64,000 bases of DNA, taken from contig JAAVTG010000452.1 in NCBI GenBank assembly GCA_011947345.1, positions 53,114 to 117,113 of the forward strand, read 5' to 3'. The notes beneath the pieces are model-generated. The model was given only the letters and a program-made list of their open reading frames with translations, did not search any database and was not told the origin of the DNA. The position numbers and the translations under genes were made by a program. This document shows positions 11,312 to 22,466 of the stretch, one piece after another (positions within the stretch are counted from its first letter, which is position 1; each line of letters begins with the position of its first letter). The DNA is from Phytophthora quininea (Eukaryota > Oomycota > Peronosporomycetes > Peronosporales > Peronosporaceae).

Positions 11312-13040
11312 ATGAACCTGGACTCCTCGTTACCGGCCAAGCCGCCCCAATCTTCGTCCGCTCGAGCATGGAGACCGTGGAGATTCATCGCCGTTTCAGT
11401 CGTAGCTACACTACTTGTCGTCACACAGCTCGCTACGTACAGACCGCACTTCCACGCGCATCTGGCCAAGCACCGCATTCTGCGCAATTTACAGGAACAA
11501 CCGGCACTCCGATTGTCCTTCACACTCAAGCACAAACCCATGTTTGTCCACGGTGCTTCGAGTTTCGAGGTGTTGGCTAGACCATCTCGGACGTTTGGTA
11601 ACTCCGTCGTATACGACGGATTGGCGACGTTCGAGCAGGACGGCGAGACCCACGAGTACTCGCTGGTCGACGGCACTGCGTACTACACGAACCGCCCGGT
11701 AGGTCTCAACGCGACCAAGTCGGGGTGTCTGCCGACAGGTTTCGTTCCACCGATCGAGACGGTGCTAAATGCCATTGACACAGCTTCCACGGCGACGCAT
11801 CTGGTAGATGCCGGCAAGGTAACAGTAGTGTGTCCGAACGGCTCGCTGCTGGCATTCTCATTCGCTGGCGAGAACTATTTGCTGTGTGCACCGCACGACG
11901 ACGACGACGGCTTCAAGATCTTTGGAGAAGACCTGGATATCGGAGTGCAATACGAAGACTATGCACCGATGATCGAGGCTCCGTCGATCCCCGCCGACGT
12001 AGCAGAGTTCTGCGGGAAGGTGCCGTACAATAGCGAGATCTCACCGTCGGTAGTGTCGTTGCTGCACCGGTCGTTTTGGGAGTGGGGCCACCGTTCGCTT
12101 CGCTCGGAGGCGTCCGAGAGCTGGATCTCGTCGCTGGTGTCTTCGGTTGTGTCCGCCGTATCGGGCAACTCAGGCGACTCAAGCTCGTCGAGCTCGTGCA
12201 GCACGACGTCACGTCCGTGCGTGTTTGTTGCAGGACTTGGCCAGGCAACGGACTACGGACTGTCGACGACCGACTCCAAGCCGTACTTTGGCGACGAGAT
12301 GCAGGACTACGCTCCTTGCTGCTCGAGCTTCCAGTACATCGAGCTGGCTACGAACCTCTACGCTTGGTACGACCTGACCCTGGTGCAGCGTCTTGCTGAT
12401 CTGTTGCTCGAGGTCAGCAGTTCCAGCACGAAGGTTGTCGCCGACACCGTCATCTACACGCATTCTTCCGCCAACAACATGCTGTCGTACGCTATCTCCC
12501 AAGGACTAATCACTCGACACCACCACCACTTGGATCGGCGCGAGTGCCCCCATGACCGGCAGTATGGCCTCAGATTTCCTTCAAGAAGGTTGTGACGGTA
12601 CTTTCACGAGTATCACCGCGTCATTGTTGGAACTGCTGGACAAGTGCCCTGCTACGGTGGGTCGAGTCTCGTTGTCCTACCAAACGGGCAGCTATGCGTC
12701 AACGGAGCTCGTCGCCGCGTATCAGGCCGCTCAGACCGCGTACGCTGCCAACGTAGACGCAGTCATGTGCAGCAACGGCTACTCGGGTCTTGCGTCGACA
12801 TTCCAGGTCGTCTACGATTTGGCAGGTGTCACCATCCCGCACAAGTCGTCTGAGAACGACGGGTTGGTGGAATATCAAAGCTGCGCCTACAGCTTGGACA
12901 CGTCGACGTTCTCGTCCTCGTACACCAGCACCAACTACGTGACCAAACTCAACCACCAGGACTGCAGTCTCCGCAACGGCGACAGTCTCTTCAGTGACGC
13001 CAAAAAGCCCATGAAGTGGCTCCAGCACTTGCTGTCGTAG
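11312..13040 (+). CDS. Membrane-anchored serine-hydrolase-like protein, copy A
   Basis: First of five tandem paralogues. A basic N-terminus, one hydrophobic segment (about residues 24–42) and the family motif PHFHAHLAKHRILRNLQ suggest a type II signal anchor. A beta-rich N-domain follows, then a Cys-containing, Ser-rich linker. The hydrolase-like part has CVFVAGLG (possible oxyanion loop), CCSSF, a variant nucleophile motif HSSAN (others have HSM(A/G)N), ENDGLVEYQSC and LNHQD. Ser, Asp and His in these motifs could form a triad (inference). The frame breaks near 12511–12516: paralogues read LDPSS(S/T)W where this copy reads a shifted CGACACC, consistent with loss of one CT from CTCTC. Stop TAG 13038–13040. 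Substrate unknown. Confidence 0.65.
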
Positions 13041-13359
13041 CTGACATCGCGTTCATTTATTTCTTTCCGAGGCGTGATCTGCTGGGCTCAAGTGTTTGCC
13101 GCCAACAAGCTTTCACTGCTTACGGCTGTTCGTGCTCTGGTCACGCTGCACAGCCCCAGGCCGCTCCCCGAATCCTCTCCGCCATGCCAGATGACCTCGA
13201 TACCGACATAGTGAAGACAAGGTTTCCACCACAGAGTTCACCTTCAAATCCGTTGTGTTTTCTCGTCACCTCGAACTTTTTCGTGCTTGTTGCTTTCTTC
13301 TCCATCTCCTCAGCTCCAATGTGGCACTTTCACATTTGCCGTTGAGTCAACCGAGTGTT

Positions 13360-15081
13360 ATGAAGTCACGTGACGGAATCGCACCCCGGCCGTGGCGGTC
13401 GTGGCGAATGGCAGCGGTCGGTATTGGCGCCGTACTGCTCGTACTCACGCAGTTGGTGTCGTACTCGCCGCACCTCCACGCCCACCTCGCCAAGCACCGC
13501 ATCCTCAGCAACCTACAGCAGCAACCCGCACTACGCCTGAGGTTCCAGGTCAAGCGCAAGTCCATGTATATGCACGGCGCCTCCACTTTCGACGTGGTCG
13601 CGGCCCCGGCCTCGAAGCAGTCGCCGGACGACACGTCGGTCGCATTCAACGGATTGGTGTCGTTCGAGCACAAAGGAAACTCTCACGAGTACGCGTTGGT
13701 GGACGGTACAGCGTACTACACCCGTCGACCGATGGACGAGACGTTGTTGGGCGAGTCGGGGTGTCTTCCGTCGCATTTGATGCCGCCGATCGAGACAGCG
13801 CTGAACGCCATTCATGGCGCCAAGACGGCGACGCATTCGCAGGACCAAGACAGACAGTGCCCCGGTGGGGCGATGATGGCCTTCGAGTTTGCTGGCGAGA
13901 ATTTCATGCTGTGTTCGCGTGGGTCGGGAGAGGCGAGCAGTTTGTCGAGCCTGCCGGGGTTGTCGTGGCTTGCCGACGACGGGTTTAAGATTTTCGGCTC
14001 CGACCTCAACATCGACGTCAAATATGAGGCCACGGCCCCAGTGATCGTGGCCCCAGCGGTTGATGCAGAGCTGGTCGCGTCTTGTGGCAAAGTTCCGTCG
14101 GCGGAAGCGATCTCTCCGTCGATGCCGTCGCTTTTCACGCAGTCGATGTCGGAGTGGGCCCACCGTGCTCTTCGGTCGGAAAATATCTTCGAAGACGCGT
14201 GGGATGCCATTAGCGATACCACGTGCGGCTGCAAAGGTGCTCAGCGCACTTGTGTGTTTATCGCGGGGCTCAGCTCTTACGAGGACTACGGACTAACGGA
14301 CGAAGACCCCGAGGACTACTTCGGAGAGGAGATCCGCGACCACGCGCCGTGCTGCTCCAGTTTCAAGTACATTACTATGGCCACCAAGAACAACTCGTGG
14401 TATGACCCCGTTTTCCAACAACGCTATGTCGACTTGCTGCTGCAGGCGAGCGGGACGTGTGACGTAGCGACGGCAACCGTCAAGGACACGATCATCATCG
14501 CCCACTCGATGGCCAACCTGATCCTCGCCGGTGCTATTGCCGCCAAGAAGGTCATTCTCGACCCGTCTTCGTCGTGGGTGGCTGCCAGCAGCCCCATGGA
14601 AGGCAGTATGGGCTCCAACTACATTCAAAGCTCGTGCGACGGAACCGTCAGCGGCGCCGTGGCCGATCTCATGGACTTGCTGGGAGATTGCCCGGCCAAG
14701 ACCGGTGAGATCTCGCTGTCGTATCAAGGAACCAACTACACGGCGCAAACCACCAACGACGCCTACGCTGCAGCCCAAGCAGCTTATGCGGCGAAAGTGG
14801 ACGCAGTCATGTGCAGCTCAAGTTACTCCGGTCTGGTGACGATCAAGGCGGCTCTCTACGCACTAGCTGGAGGCGTAATACCCCACCACTCGCCTGAGAA
14901 CGACGGCATCGTGGAATACCAGAGCTGTGCAATGGGATTGAACATCGACCAGTTCGACGGTACGTACGAGAGCGCTTTCTACAAGAGCGAGCTGAACCAC
15001 GTGGACATGTCCTTCCGGAATGGCGACGGCTACTTCGGAGACGGGAAGAAGCCCATGAAGTGGTTCGAATGCTTGCTCTAG
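13360..15081 (+). CDS. Membrane-anchored serine-hydrolase-like protein, copy B (intact)
   Basis: The intact member of the family: one uninterrupted 573-codon frame. I chose ATG 13360 (MKSRDGIAPRPWRSWRMAAV) because it aligns with the starts of copies A and C; an upstream in-frame ATG (13255) would add 35 residues that the paralogues lack. Features: signal anchor (about residues 16–35), PHLHAHLAKHRIL, beta-rich N-domain, CGCKGAQRTCVFIAGL, CCSSFKYI, nucleophile-like AHSMAN (near residue 381), ENDGIVEYQSC (near 515), LNHVD (near 546) and the conserved C-terminus KPMKWFECLL. The layout resembles an alpha/beta hydrolase (lipase or esterase class). Localisation to a membrane or the outside is inferred from the anchor. 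Confidence 0.75.
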   Translation: MKSRDGIAPRPWRSWRMAAVGIGAVLLVLTQLVSYSPHLHAHLAKHRILSNLQQQPALRLRFQVKRKSMYMHGASTFDVVAAPASKQSPDDTSVAFNGLVSFEHKGNSHEYALVDGTAYYTRRPMDETLLGESGCLPSHLMPPIETALNAIHGAKTATHSQDQDRQCPGGAMMAFEFAGENFMLCSRGSGEASSLSSLPGLSWLADDGFKIFGSDLNIDVKYEATAPVIVAPAVDAELVASCGKVPSAEAISPSMPSLFTQSMSEWAHRALRSENIFEDAWDAISDTTCGCKGAQRTCVFIAGLSSYEDYGLTDEDPEDYFGEEIRDHAPCCSSFKYITMATKNNSWYDPVFQQRYVDLLLQASGTCDVATATVKDTIIIAHSMANLILAGAIAAKKVILDPSSSWVAASSPMEGSMGSNYIQSSCDGTVSGAVADLMDLLGDCPAKTGEISLSYQGTNYTAQTTNDAYAAAQAAYAAKVDAVMCSSSYSGLVTIKAALYALAGGVIPHHSPENDGIVEYQSCAMGLNIDQFDGTYESAFYKSELNHVDMSFRNGDGYFGDGKKPMKWFECLL

Positions 15082-15137
15082 GAAGCGTACGTGATGTATT
15101 GTGCAGTCGATGGATGTAGTTAGGTACCAAGCAGTTA

Positions 15138-15143
15138 ATAAAG
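15138..15143 (+). promoter_or_regulatory. Candidate poly(A) signal of hydrolase B
   Basis: AATAAA 57 bases after the copy B stop codon. Copies D and E also have AATAAA shortly after their stops (28172 and 30438), which strengthens all three. Confidence 0.5.
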
Positions 15144-15824
15144 AATACTCGTCATTCCGAAACTCATACATGCTCCAGCCACGCAACCTTCCCAGAGAAA
15201 TGAAACTGCGTTTGTCTTTCCTACTGTCAAGGTTGGAGTGACATCATGCTGACCCCCCGTTTTGCTATTGTAGCGCGTTTCGCACATGTACATCATGCAA
15301 AATGCTTACTGCAAGCTTCCTGGGAAACACGGGAGTGCAGCCACCACGCTACGATCCCCCATCATAAAGCGAATCCTGCTCGTCGCTGCAACCCCCACGA
15401 CAAAAAATCGCACGATAACTTATTTGGAAATCACACAGCCCATGTTCTCCAGGGCACGGAGGCTCCAGGTTTTTGTACATGTCAGGACCATGTTTGTATT
15501 TTTAAATAAATTACAAATAATAATTTCCTTTTCAAGCCAAGCCACACATTGTCTCGGCGGCTGAGCTTCCTCCCCTCGCTGGAAGCCTCTCCAGAAGTTC
15601 CTCGTGACTGGACAAGCCTCCTCTCTCGCCCGCTACCCTCGCCATGCCTCCTTGCAACCAACGCTCTTGTTGCGTGCCACAAGTGTTGCATGCTGATCCC
15701 CGCATAGGTAAGTGACAGTAACGCTACGGCATCGTCAGCACCATTTGGGCTGGCGATTGCTTGGCTGATTATGCATTGACCACACTGTGATCATGTTTTG
15801 ATGCTGTGTCTCTAGTTGCGCTAT
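15144..15824. other. Intergenic region, nothing recognised
   Basis: About 680 bp without a convincing coding frame, repeat or RNA gene. An A/T-rich patch lies at about 15495–15530. Confidence 0.4.
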
Positions 15825-17320
15825 GGCTCGCACCAAGAAAACCAGCACCATTTTGCAGGAGCTGAAAGAGGAGACAAAACAGCAAGCTACTGCTGAGATT
15901 GTTATGATGACCAACGTGGAGATTCGATCAGTGCCGACAAAGTCGTCGCTGTGGCTGATGCCAGCAATGATGAAGAGATATTGAGCGAGGAGAAAGTGGA
16001 GATAATGCGGACAGAAGGCCTACCAAGTGATGTATCTGCGGGCGGATGCAAAAGCTCCAAAAACGAACCGTCGTGACATGACATAGAAGATTCACTACGT
16101 AGGCAAGTTTGCGAAATTCCACACTATTCGGAATGAGTTTGAGAAGTACCTGACAAGATACCAACACGATACGTTCACGGTAATGGTAGTGAGCAAAACG
16201 CTGGATGTCCGGCTACGTAGCGCTCGTATCAAGGACATGACGATACACGAAGGGAAAGCGCTGTCGGAGTTACCACTCGTCCGTGATACCCATGGACCCC
16301 TACCAACGCGTCTATATTTGCACTCATGGATGGAAACAAAGATATCCGTCCACAGGACAGCGTCCGACGCATGTATCAATTATACTGAATGCGAGGCTCG
16401 GTTTATCGCGCAGGTGACGCAGCGTTCTACTGGACATTGGGGTATTAAAGTGAAAAGCATGTTACGCACACAATCACTACGTTTTTGAAGACATTTTTCA
16501 CTTCGAATCGCCAACTTCCGAATACTTCACCTATCATGAATGACATTGAACTGATGGTTGCAAGCGGGAGCGAGGCTAGACGAATCTACGACTACATTTG
16601 CGAGAATTCTTCTCATCGCGTTCAGATGCAGGACGTGTACAATCTTATCGCAAAGATTAGACAAGCTAGTGAGTCGTGAGTGTGCACACAGAACGTTTCT
16701 TACATCTAATTCTCAACCATTGCGTGTCATTCGTAGGGCCCGGAATATTTGACTAAGACCAAGTTGCAGAGCTGTTGGTGCATTTCGACATGCGTTCGGA
16801 CGGCAGCGTTTCATCATTAACGAGAGTGCGCACGGCAGAGTGTTATGGTGTCGATCAGCTCCGGGCACACGCACGAATTGTACACACGTTTTTCTGAGGT
16901 GATGTTAGTCGATTACACTCACAAGACGAATAGGCTCGTCTAGTTTGACCATGAGTTACCGCGTTTTGTCCAGGTTTTCATCATGTTTTGCCATGTTTGC
17001 ATGACAGATACAACTATCAGCTGTGCACACTCACGGTAATGGACCAATTCGGGAATAGTCAAGTCGTCTAGCACTCCGTGATAGAAATAAATGTGGATTG
17101 GCACATAATCAAGCTTCTCGAGCAAGATCATTTACTGCAACGATAGCAAGGACGTTAAAGACTATCGCAATCTTTTCCAGGAAATAGCTGAAGAAGTGGC
17201 ACTGAAAGGCTTGCTGCGCCGGTACAAGGTTACTGTTGTGGGCTGTCCAATTCAAGATGGCTCAAACAACAATACCTGCTGACTCTTTGTCTGCCTGTTC
17301 TTCTGGAGGCGTGTTTACAA
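15825..17320 (+). pseudogene. Degenerate Mutator-like (MULE) transposase
   Basis: A possible start MARTKKTSTILQELK at 15825 is followed by decayed coding sequence. The best-preserved pieces are 16090–16490 (AKFHTIRNEFEKYLTRYQ...; LHSWMETKISVHR...CEARFIAQV) and 16537–16679 (MNDIELMVASGSEARRIYDYI). The latter corresponds to the MULE segment with 'agv..k.i..yi...' followed by 'v.dv.nli'. Further on, about 16900–17130 preserves NYQLCTLTVMDQFGNSQVV, equivalent to the start of the MULE DDE domain. Several stops (e.g. 16077, 16488, 16679) and frame changes show it is dead. Identified from oomycete MULE patterns. No terminal inverted repeats found. Confidence 0.6.
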
Positions 17321-17872
17321 GGAGGCAGGTAGTGACTACTCGGAGTTATGCCTTTGACACCGGCGATGGGACGTCTTGTTTGCCGTGGTCACCGTGAGCG
17401 ATAACGACAACGACGATGACAACGAGAGGATTCTCCCAAGACAGAAAGTTGAACACTTTAACTCTCGAGTAATGCATTTGCGTTTTGCCCATATTTTGTT
17501 CATGATGTGGACAGGTTTTAACCGTGTTGCTGTGAAGTGGGTACATTCGACATGACAGGTTATCCGCAGATAGGATGATGTTATCGCAATGCCGACAATC
17601 CCGGCGCGTCGTCAGTCTCGATATTTGACGTGGTCCTGTCAATAGTTATTGTCCATGCCTGCAAACATGGGTAGGCCGCTGGTTTTTTATCCGTCATTTT
17701 ATACTATGCACTTTTTTCTCCTCACATGTTGTCATGAAACCTAACCTATGAGAAAACATGGACGCTATCGCTAGCTAAACTTATTACCTCATGAGCCAAG
17801 CGGAACACTGGTCGGCGATGAGATCAGTCGCCGCAATTACCTGTCACATGCGCTCATTGTCGAATATTCGCC
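17321..17872. other. Upstream region of hydrolase C
   Basis: About 550 bp with no recognisable gene; it separates the dead transposase from hydrolase C and should hold that gene's promoter. Confidence 0.4.
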
Positions 17873-19629
17873 ATGGGACTTGAAGCAATGCTGCCTGCAA
17901 GACGACGATGGAGACCAAGCGCGTTTGTCGGGGTCGTCGTCGCAGTCCTGTTCGTCCTAACGCAGTTCTCTTCGTATACACCCCACTTTCATGCACACCT
18001 CGCCAAGCACCGCGTCCTCCGGAACCTCCAGCAGCAGCCGGCACTGCGACTTTCCTTCCAGATCAAGCGGAAGGCCATGTATGTGCACGGCGTCTCTACT
18101 TTCGAGGTGGTCGCGACACCAGCATCAAGGCGGTCGCCGGACGACAAGTCGGTGGTGTACAACGGCGTGGCGTCCTTCGAGGAAGGCGGAGACACACACG
18201 AGTACGCTCTGGTGGACGGCACGGCGTACTACACGCGGCACCCAGGAGGCAACAACTCGACAACGTCGGCACCGTTTAAACCGGAGACTGGTTGCATACC
18301 GTCTCACTTTGTTCCGCCGATCGAGACGGTGTTGAACGCCATCCATGACGCTCGGACGGCGACCCACGCGGTCGAGGCAGGAGTGTCTGATGCCTCCTGT
18401 CCTGGAGGATCGTTGATGGTGTTTGAGTTCGCTGGTGAGGACTACGTTTTGTGCTCTCGGGGATCGTCGAAGAGTTTATCAAGACTACCAGGGTGGTCGT
18501 GGCTGTCCGACGACGGCTTCAAGATCTTTGGCTCGAACCTGAACATCAACGTCACGTATGAGCCTAGTGCTCCTGTGTTTGCTGCTCCTCGGGTGGCTGC
18601 AGAGGTCGCTGAATCCTGCGGCAACGTCCCATCGGTGGAAAAGGTCTCCCCATCGGTATCCTCTCTGTTCACGCGGTCAATGTCGGAATGGGGGCATCGT
18701 ATACTTCGAGCTGAAGAGGCCGAGTTCAGCTTCGGAGGAATCATCGACAAACTCACAGGTGGGGAATCGTCGTGTGTGTGCAAAGGCAAGAAGCGAGCAT
18801 GTGTGTTCGTGGCTGGTCTCAGGTCGTTCAAGGACTACGGTCTGACTGAGGACGACCCGACCAACTACTTCGGTGACACAATTCTCGACCACTCGCCGTG
18901 CTGCTCCAGCACAAAGTTCATCACGTTGGCCACGCAGCTCAATGGATGGCATAACGCCACTTTCCAGAAGCATTTGGTGGGCTTAATCATGCGCGTCAGC
19001 GACTTGAGCGACGTCGCCACCGGGACAATCAAAGACACGATCATTGTGACGCACTCGATGGGCAATCTCATCTTGGGCGGCGCCATTGCAGCAGGCTTGG
19101 CGACATTGGATCCGTCATCCACTTGGGTGGGCACAAGTGGACCGATGGAAGGAAGCATGGGCTCCAACTATCTCTACGAAACATGTGACGGAGCCTTGAC
19201 AGTGCTGGTGTCGTCGGTGATGAAGTTGCTTGGCGGTTGTCCGCCTAAGCCTGGGCGAGCGTCGCTTGCATATCAAGGCTCCAACTTCAGCAACGCCGCG
19301 CTGGACGACGCCTACACTGCAGCCCAAGCCGCGTACTCGAGCAACGTGTCCGCTGCACTTTGCAGCAAAACCACACGGGGTTGGCCACCATCCAGGCAGC
19401 AATCTACAGGCTCGCGGCGAATGTGGTGCCGCACCGGTCCCCGCAGAACGACGGTATCGTCGAGTTTCAGAGCTGCTCCATGGGTCTACCTGATGACCAG
19501 TTTGGCACTTCAGCCAAGAGCAAATTCTACGAGACGAGTCTCAATCACGTCGACGCATCCTTCCGCTATGGCGACAGCTTGTTTAACGACAACAAGCGGC
19601 CGGTCAAGTGGTTCGAGTGTCTGCTCTAA
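17873..19629 (+). CDS. Membrane-anchored serine-hydrolase-like protein, copy C
   Basis: Same architecture as copy B: signal anchor (about residues 16–34), PHFHAHLAKHRVLRNLQQQPALRLSF (split by no intron), N-domain, CVCKGKKRACVFVAGL, CCSSTKFI, nucleophile-like VTHSMGN (near residue 394), LDPSSTWVGTSGPMEGSMGS, NDGIVEFQSC, LNHVD and KPVKWFECLL-type end (here RPVKWFECLL). The frame breaks at the A-run 19367–19370. One added A restores the conserved segment before GLATIQAAIY, so the true stop is TAA 19627–19629, not the earlier frame's end at 19636. Function as for copy B; substrate unknown. Confidence 0.7.
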
Positions 19630-21428
19630 ATGTTGACGTGTAGTTAGCGATTATCTAGTTAGTGTGAAAAGTTACAGTAAGTGTTGAATTGACCTATGCA
19701 GAACCTGATTGGGAAGCAAACGTACCATGCCGAGCGTCCGACGGCGGTAGGGACCCATTCCGACGGCCATGGCTTGGTTCTGGTTATCTTTCACGCTGTT
19801 CGGACCAGAAGCCGCCTGTCGTGCAACGATGTACTGCTGCATGTTTTGCACCCTCATAATCGAATCAATCACTCCTAAGCTTACTTATTTCTTGATCTGC
19901 GCGGTAACCTCGTCACAATATGGTTGTTTCAAGCCTCGTCACCGGCGCGTTCATGGTTGCTACTGCACTATTGGGTAGTGACACGTTTGGTGGTGAATCT
20001 TCGACTCCATCTCTTCGTCTGGCGTTAAGCATCCACCGCCCCACGATGGCCGTTTACGGCTTCACCCATTTCGACCTCTATGTGAAGCCCAAACTCAGCG
20101 GCAGCAACGTCACCTTCGACGGCAAGGTCTCCTTCGAGCAGAACGGCACCACCCACAATTTCGTCATGATCGACGGTGTTCCGTACCACGAGGTGATCAA
20201 CAGCACGGCCGATTCCACCAGTTGTATCCCGACCCAACTCATTCCAAGCACCGTCGACATTGTAAACGCCATTGCGTCCGCCACCGCCGTCTCCACTGTC
20301 AACACCGACCAAGCCATCTCCTGCAACAACGGAACCTGGCTCACCACAACCTTCGCCGGCGAGGTCTACATCCTGTGCACTGGAGCAGACGCTGACGACG
20401 GCAACTTCACGGTCTACGGCGAAGACCTCAGCGTCTCGTTCGAATACCTCAGCGGCGACCTGACCATCACAAAGCCGTCCAACGCACCCAGTGACTGCAC
20501 TGCCGTGACGACAGGCTCGGTCGCACTCTCTTCGGTCGGTCAGCTCTACGGCATCACCATGTCTGGGTCTCGTCGGGCCCTCAAACAGGAATCCGCCACC
20601 GCTCACCTCGCTAGCTCATCGTGCACGTGTCAAGGAACTCCGCGCCCGTGCCTCTTTTCCACGGCATGGACGTCGAGGCGGACGGCGGCATCGTCGACAG
20701 CTACTCCTTCTTCGGCGACGTCAAGGAGCACGCTCCGTGCTGCTCGTCGTTCAGTTTCGCCATCCTCAACACCGTCGACTACGAATGGTACAACGACACG
20801 CTGCAGCAAAAGCTTGCAACGCCGCGATGAATGTTAGCACGGGGACGACGGACAGCGGCTCAACTGAGATCAACGACCTGATCATCGTAGCTCACTCGAT
20901 GGGCAACAACATGTTTGCCGGCGCTCTTGCTACTGAGAAGTGTTCTATCGGTAGCAACGTCGACTGGATCGCATTAAGCGGTCCGATGAAGGGCAGCATG
21001 GGCTCCGATCTGGTTCACGATGTTTGTGGGAGCGACAATAGATCGAGTACATTGCTGTCGAAGTTTGGCGGACTGATGGGACAATGCCCCAGCACCACGA
21101 CTCGCCGGTCCCTCGTTTACAATGGTGGCAAGCCGAATGCGCTGCTCGGTATACTGCAGCGCGAGCCATGCATAAGAAATATGTGACCGCTGGCATCTGT
21201 GGCACGACCTTCAATGGGTAGCTGTCCAAGGAGTACGCTGGCCTTGTAGCTGGAGGAGTATTGATCCCGCATCACTCGTCCAAGAACGATGGCATTGTAC
21301 GTATCCACGCCGGCTTGCATTCGTGGCCTGCACTTATTGACACTATGTTTCATGTGTCCCCTAAGGTCGAGTTCCAGAGTTGCGTTGGCGATCTCGATTC
21401 GTCTCTGTGCGACGACACGTACTCCAGC

Positions 21429-21580
21429 TGTATGGGAAATATTGAGAGGTTTTATTAGATAGGTTAAATAATAGACACAGCAGACGTAGAGCAGTTGTGG
21501 AGGCCAAGTGGCCTCCATCTGCTTGAACTGCTGGGGGACGGCACTCTTCAATTCGCCGCCCTCCCCGAAGAACTGTTAAA
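21429..21580 (+). repeat. 5' LTR of the Ty3/Gypsy element
   Basis: 152 bp, TGTATGGG...CTGTTAAA, matching 27878–28029. Five bases upstream are CCAGC. The boundary can slide by one base because of microhomology (alternative start GTATGGG with duplication CAGCT). Confidence 0.88.
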
Positions 21581-21581
21581 C

Positions 21582-21594
21582 TGGTAGCACTTGT
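21582..21594 (+). promoter_or_regulatory. Primer-binding-site-like sequence
   Basis: TGGTAGCACTTGT lies immediately inside the 5' LTR, where the tRNA primer anneals. The gag-only element at 43672 has TAGTAGCACTTGT in the same place (12 of 13 identical). The tRNA was not identified. Confidence 0.5.
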
Positions 21595-21623
21595 TGGTCC
21601 CAGCCCCTGAGTTCAAGAAGCCC

Positions 21624-22447
21624 ATGCCTCCCACCAATGCGCAACTCCGCGCCGAGATCGCCCGCCTCAATCAGGCGATGGCCGATCGCTCCAAGGTCCC
21701 AAGCAGCTTGCCCAAGTTCACAGGCAAGAGGGGCGAGGATGTGCGGGAATGGCTGTTCCAGATCGAGAACGCCTGCCGCATCAACGGCATCCAAGTCGAA
21801 GATGCAAGCGCACGACTGCCAGGGATCGCCGGGTCGGCGATGGAGAAGCCTGCGTCGGGGTGGTTCCTGCACTGGTCATCAGCTACAAGAAGCGAGGAGC
21901 ACACGTGGGGAATTTCCGTGAGCATGTGCTCCAACACTTCGAGTCGTCGAACTACCAAGCTGCACTGCGCGAGAAGCTTCTGCAGCTCAAGCAGACAGCC
22001 GACATCGAGTCGTACAATGGAGAGTACAGCGCACTCATCTTCCGTGTCGAGGGCATGAGCGAGTTAGACCAAGTCCTGAACTACGCCAACGGACTCAAGC
22101 CCCGCACCCGCGCCTATGTCAAGTTGGAGAACCCGGCAACGCTGAGCGCCGCGATGGACCTCGCGGTCAAGTACGAAGTGACACATTTCGTCGACGAAGC
22201 TCGCGTGCGCCAAGATCGCTCCGACAAGAAGAAACCGTCGGCTGGCAAGGACTCCAATCGAGGAGGACAGCGCCAAAGCAAACCTTTCCGAGGAAAAGGC
22301 CGCTTCAAGGCCAAGCCCAAGACGAAAGCTAAGGGCGGTGAAACCCGCACTTGTTTCCACTGCAACAAGCCCGGTCACATTAGGGCCGACTGCTTCGCGT
22401 GGAAGAAGCTGCAAGGCGAGCAGGGAAACGACAAACCACGTCAGTGA
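21624..22447 (+). CDS. Ty3/Gypsy Gag with CCHC zinc knuckle
   Basis: Starts at ATG 21624 (MPPTNAQLRAEIARLNQAM). The retrotransposon-gag capsid region includes PKFTGKRGEDVREWLFQIE, KPASGWFLHW, then FREHVLQHFESSNYQAALR and LKPRTRAYVKLENP. The tail is Lys/Arg-rich with one zinc knuckle CFHCNKPGHIRADC (CX2CX4HX4C), which binds RNA. The capsid switches frame at the G-run 21907–21910; one more G keeps it continuous. Stop TGA 22445–22447. Overlaps pol, which is in the -1 frame. Confidence 0.85.
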
Positions 22448-22466
22448 ATGAGGGTCCTGTCGTGGT
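22423..22466 (+). promoter_or_regulatory. Predicted -1 programmed ribosomal frameshift signal (gag–pol)
   Basis: Heptamer G GGA AAC at 22423–22429 lies in the correct zero-frame phase of gag (CAG GGA AAC). A 5-nt spacer GACAA (22430–22434) is followed by a possible stem ACCACG (22435–22440) pairing with CGTGGT (22461–22466), 20-nt loop. A -1 slip here enters the pol frame, which is open through this point, and avoids the gag stop at 22445. GGGAAAC is a known slip site in retroviruses; use here is inferred. Confidence 0.6.

Noticed and set aside
20621..20830. Separate small gene starting MHVSRNSAPVPLFHG
   Set aside because: It is the continuation of hydrolase D after a one-base break in the T-run 20655–20658; the same holds for copy E at 29492.
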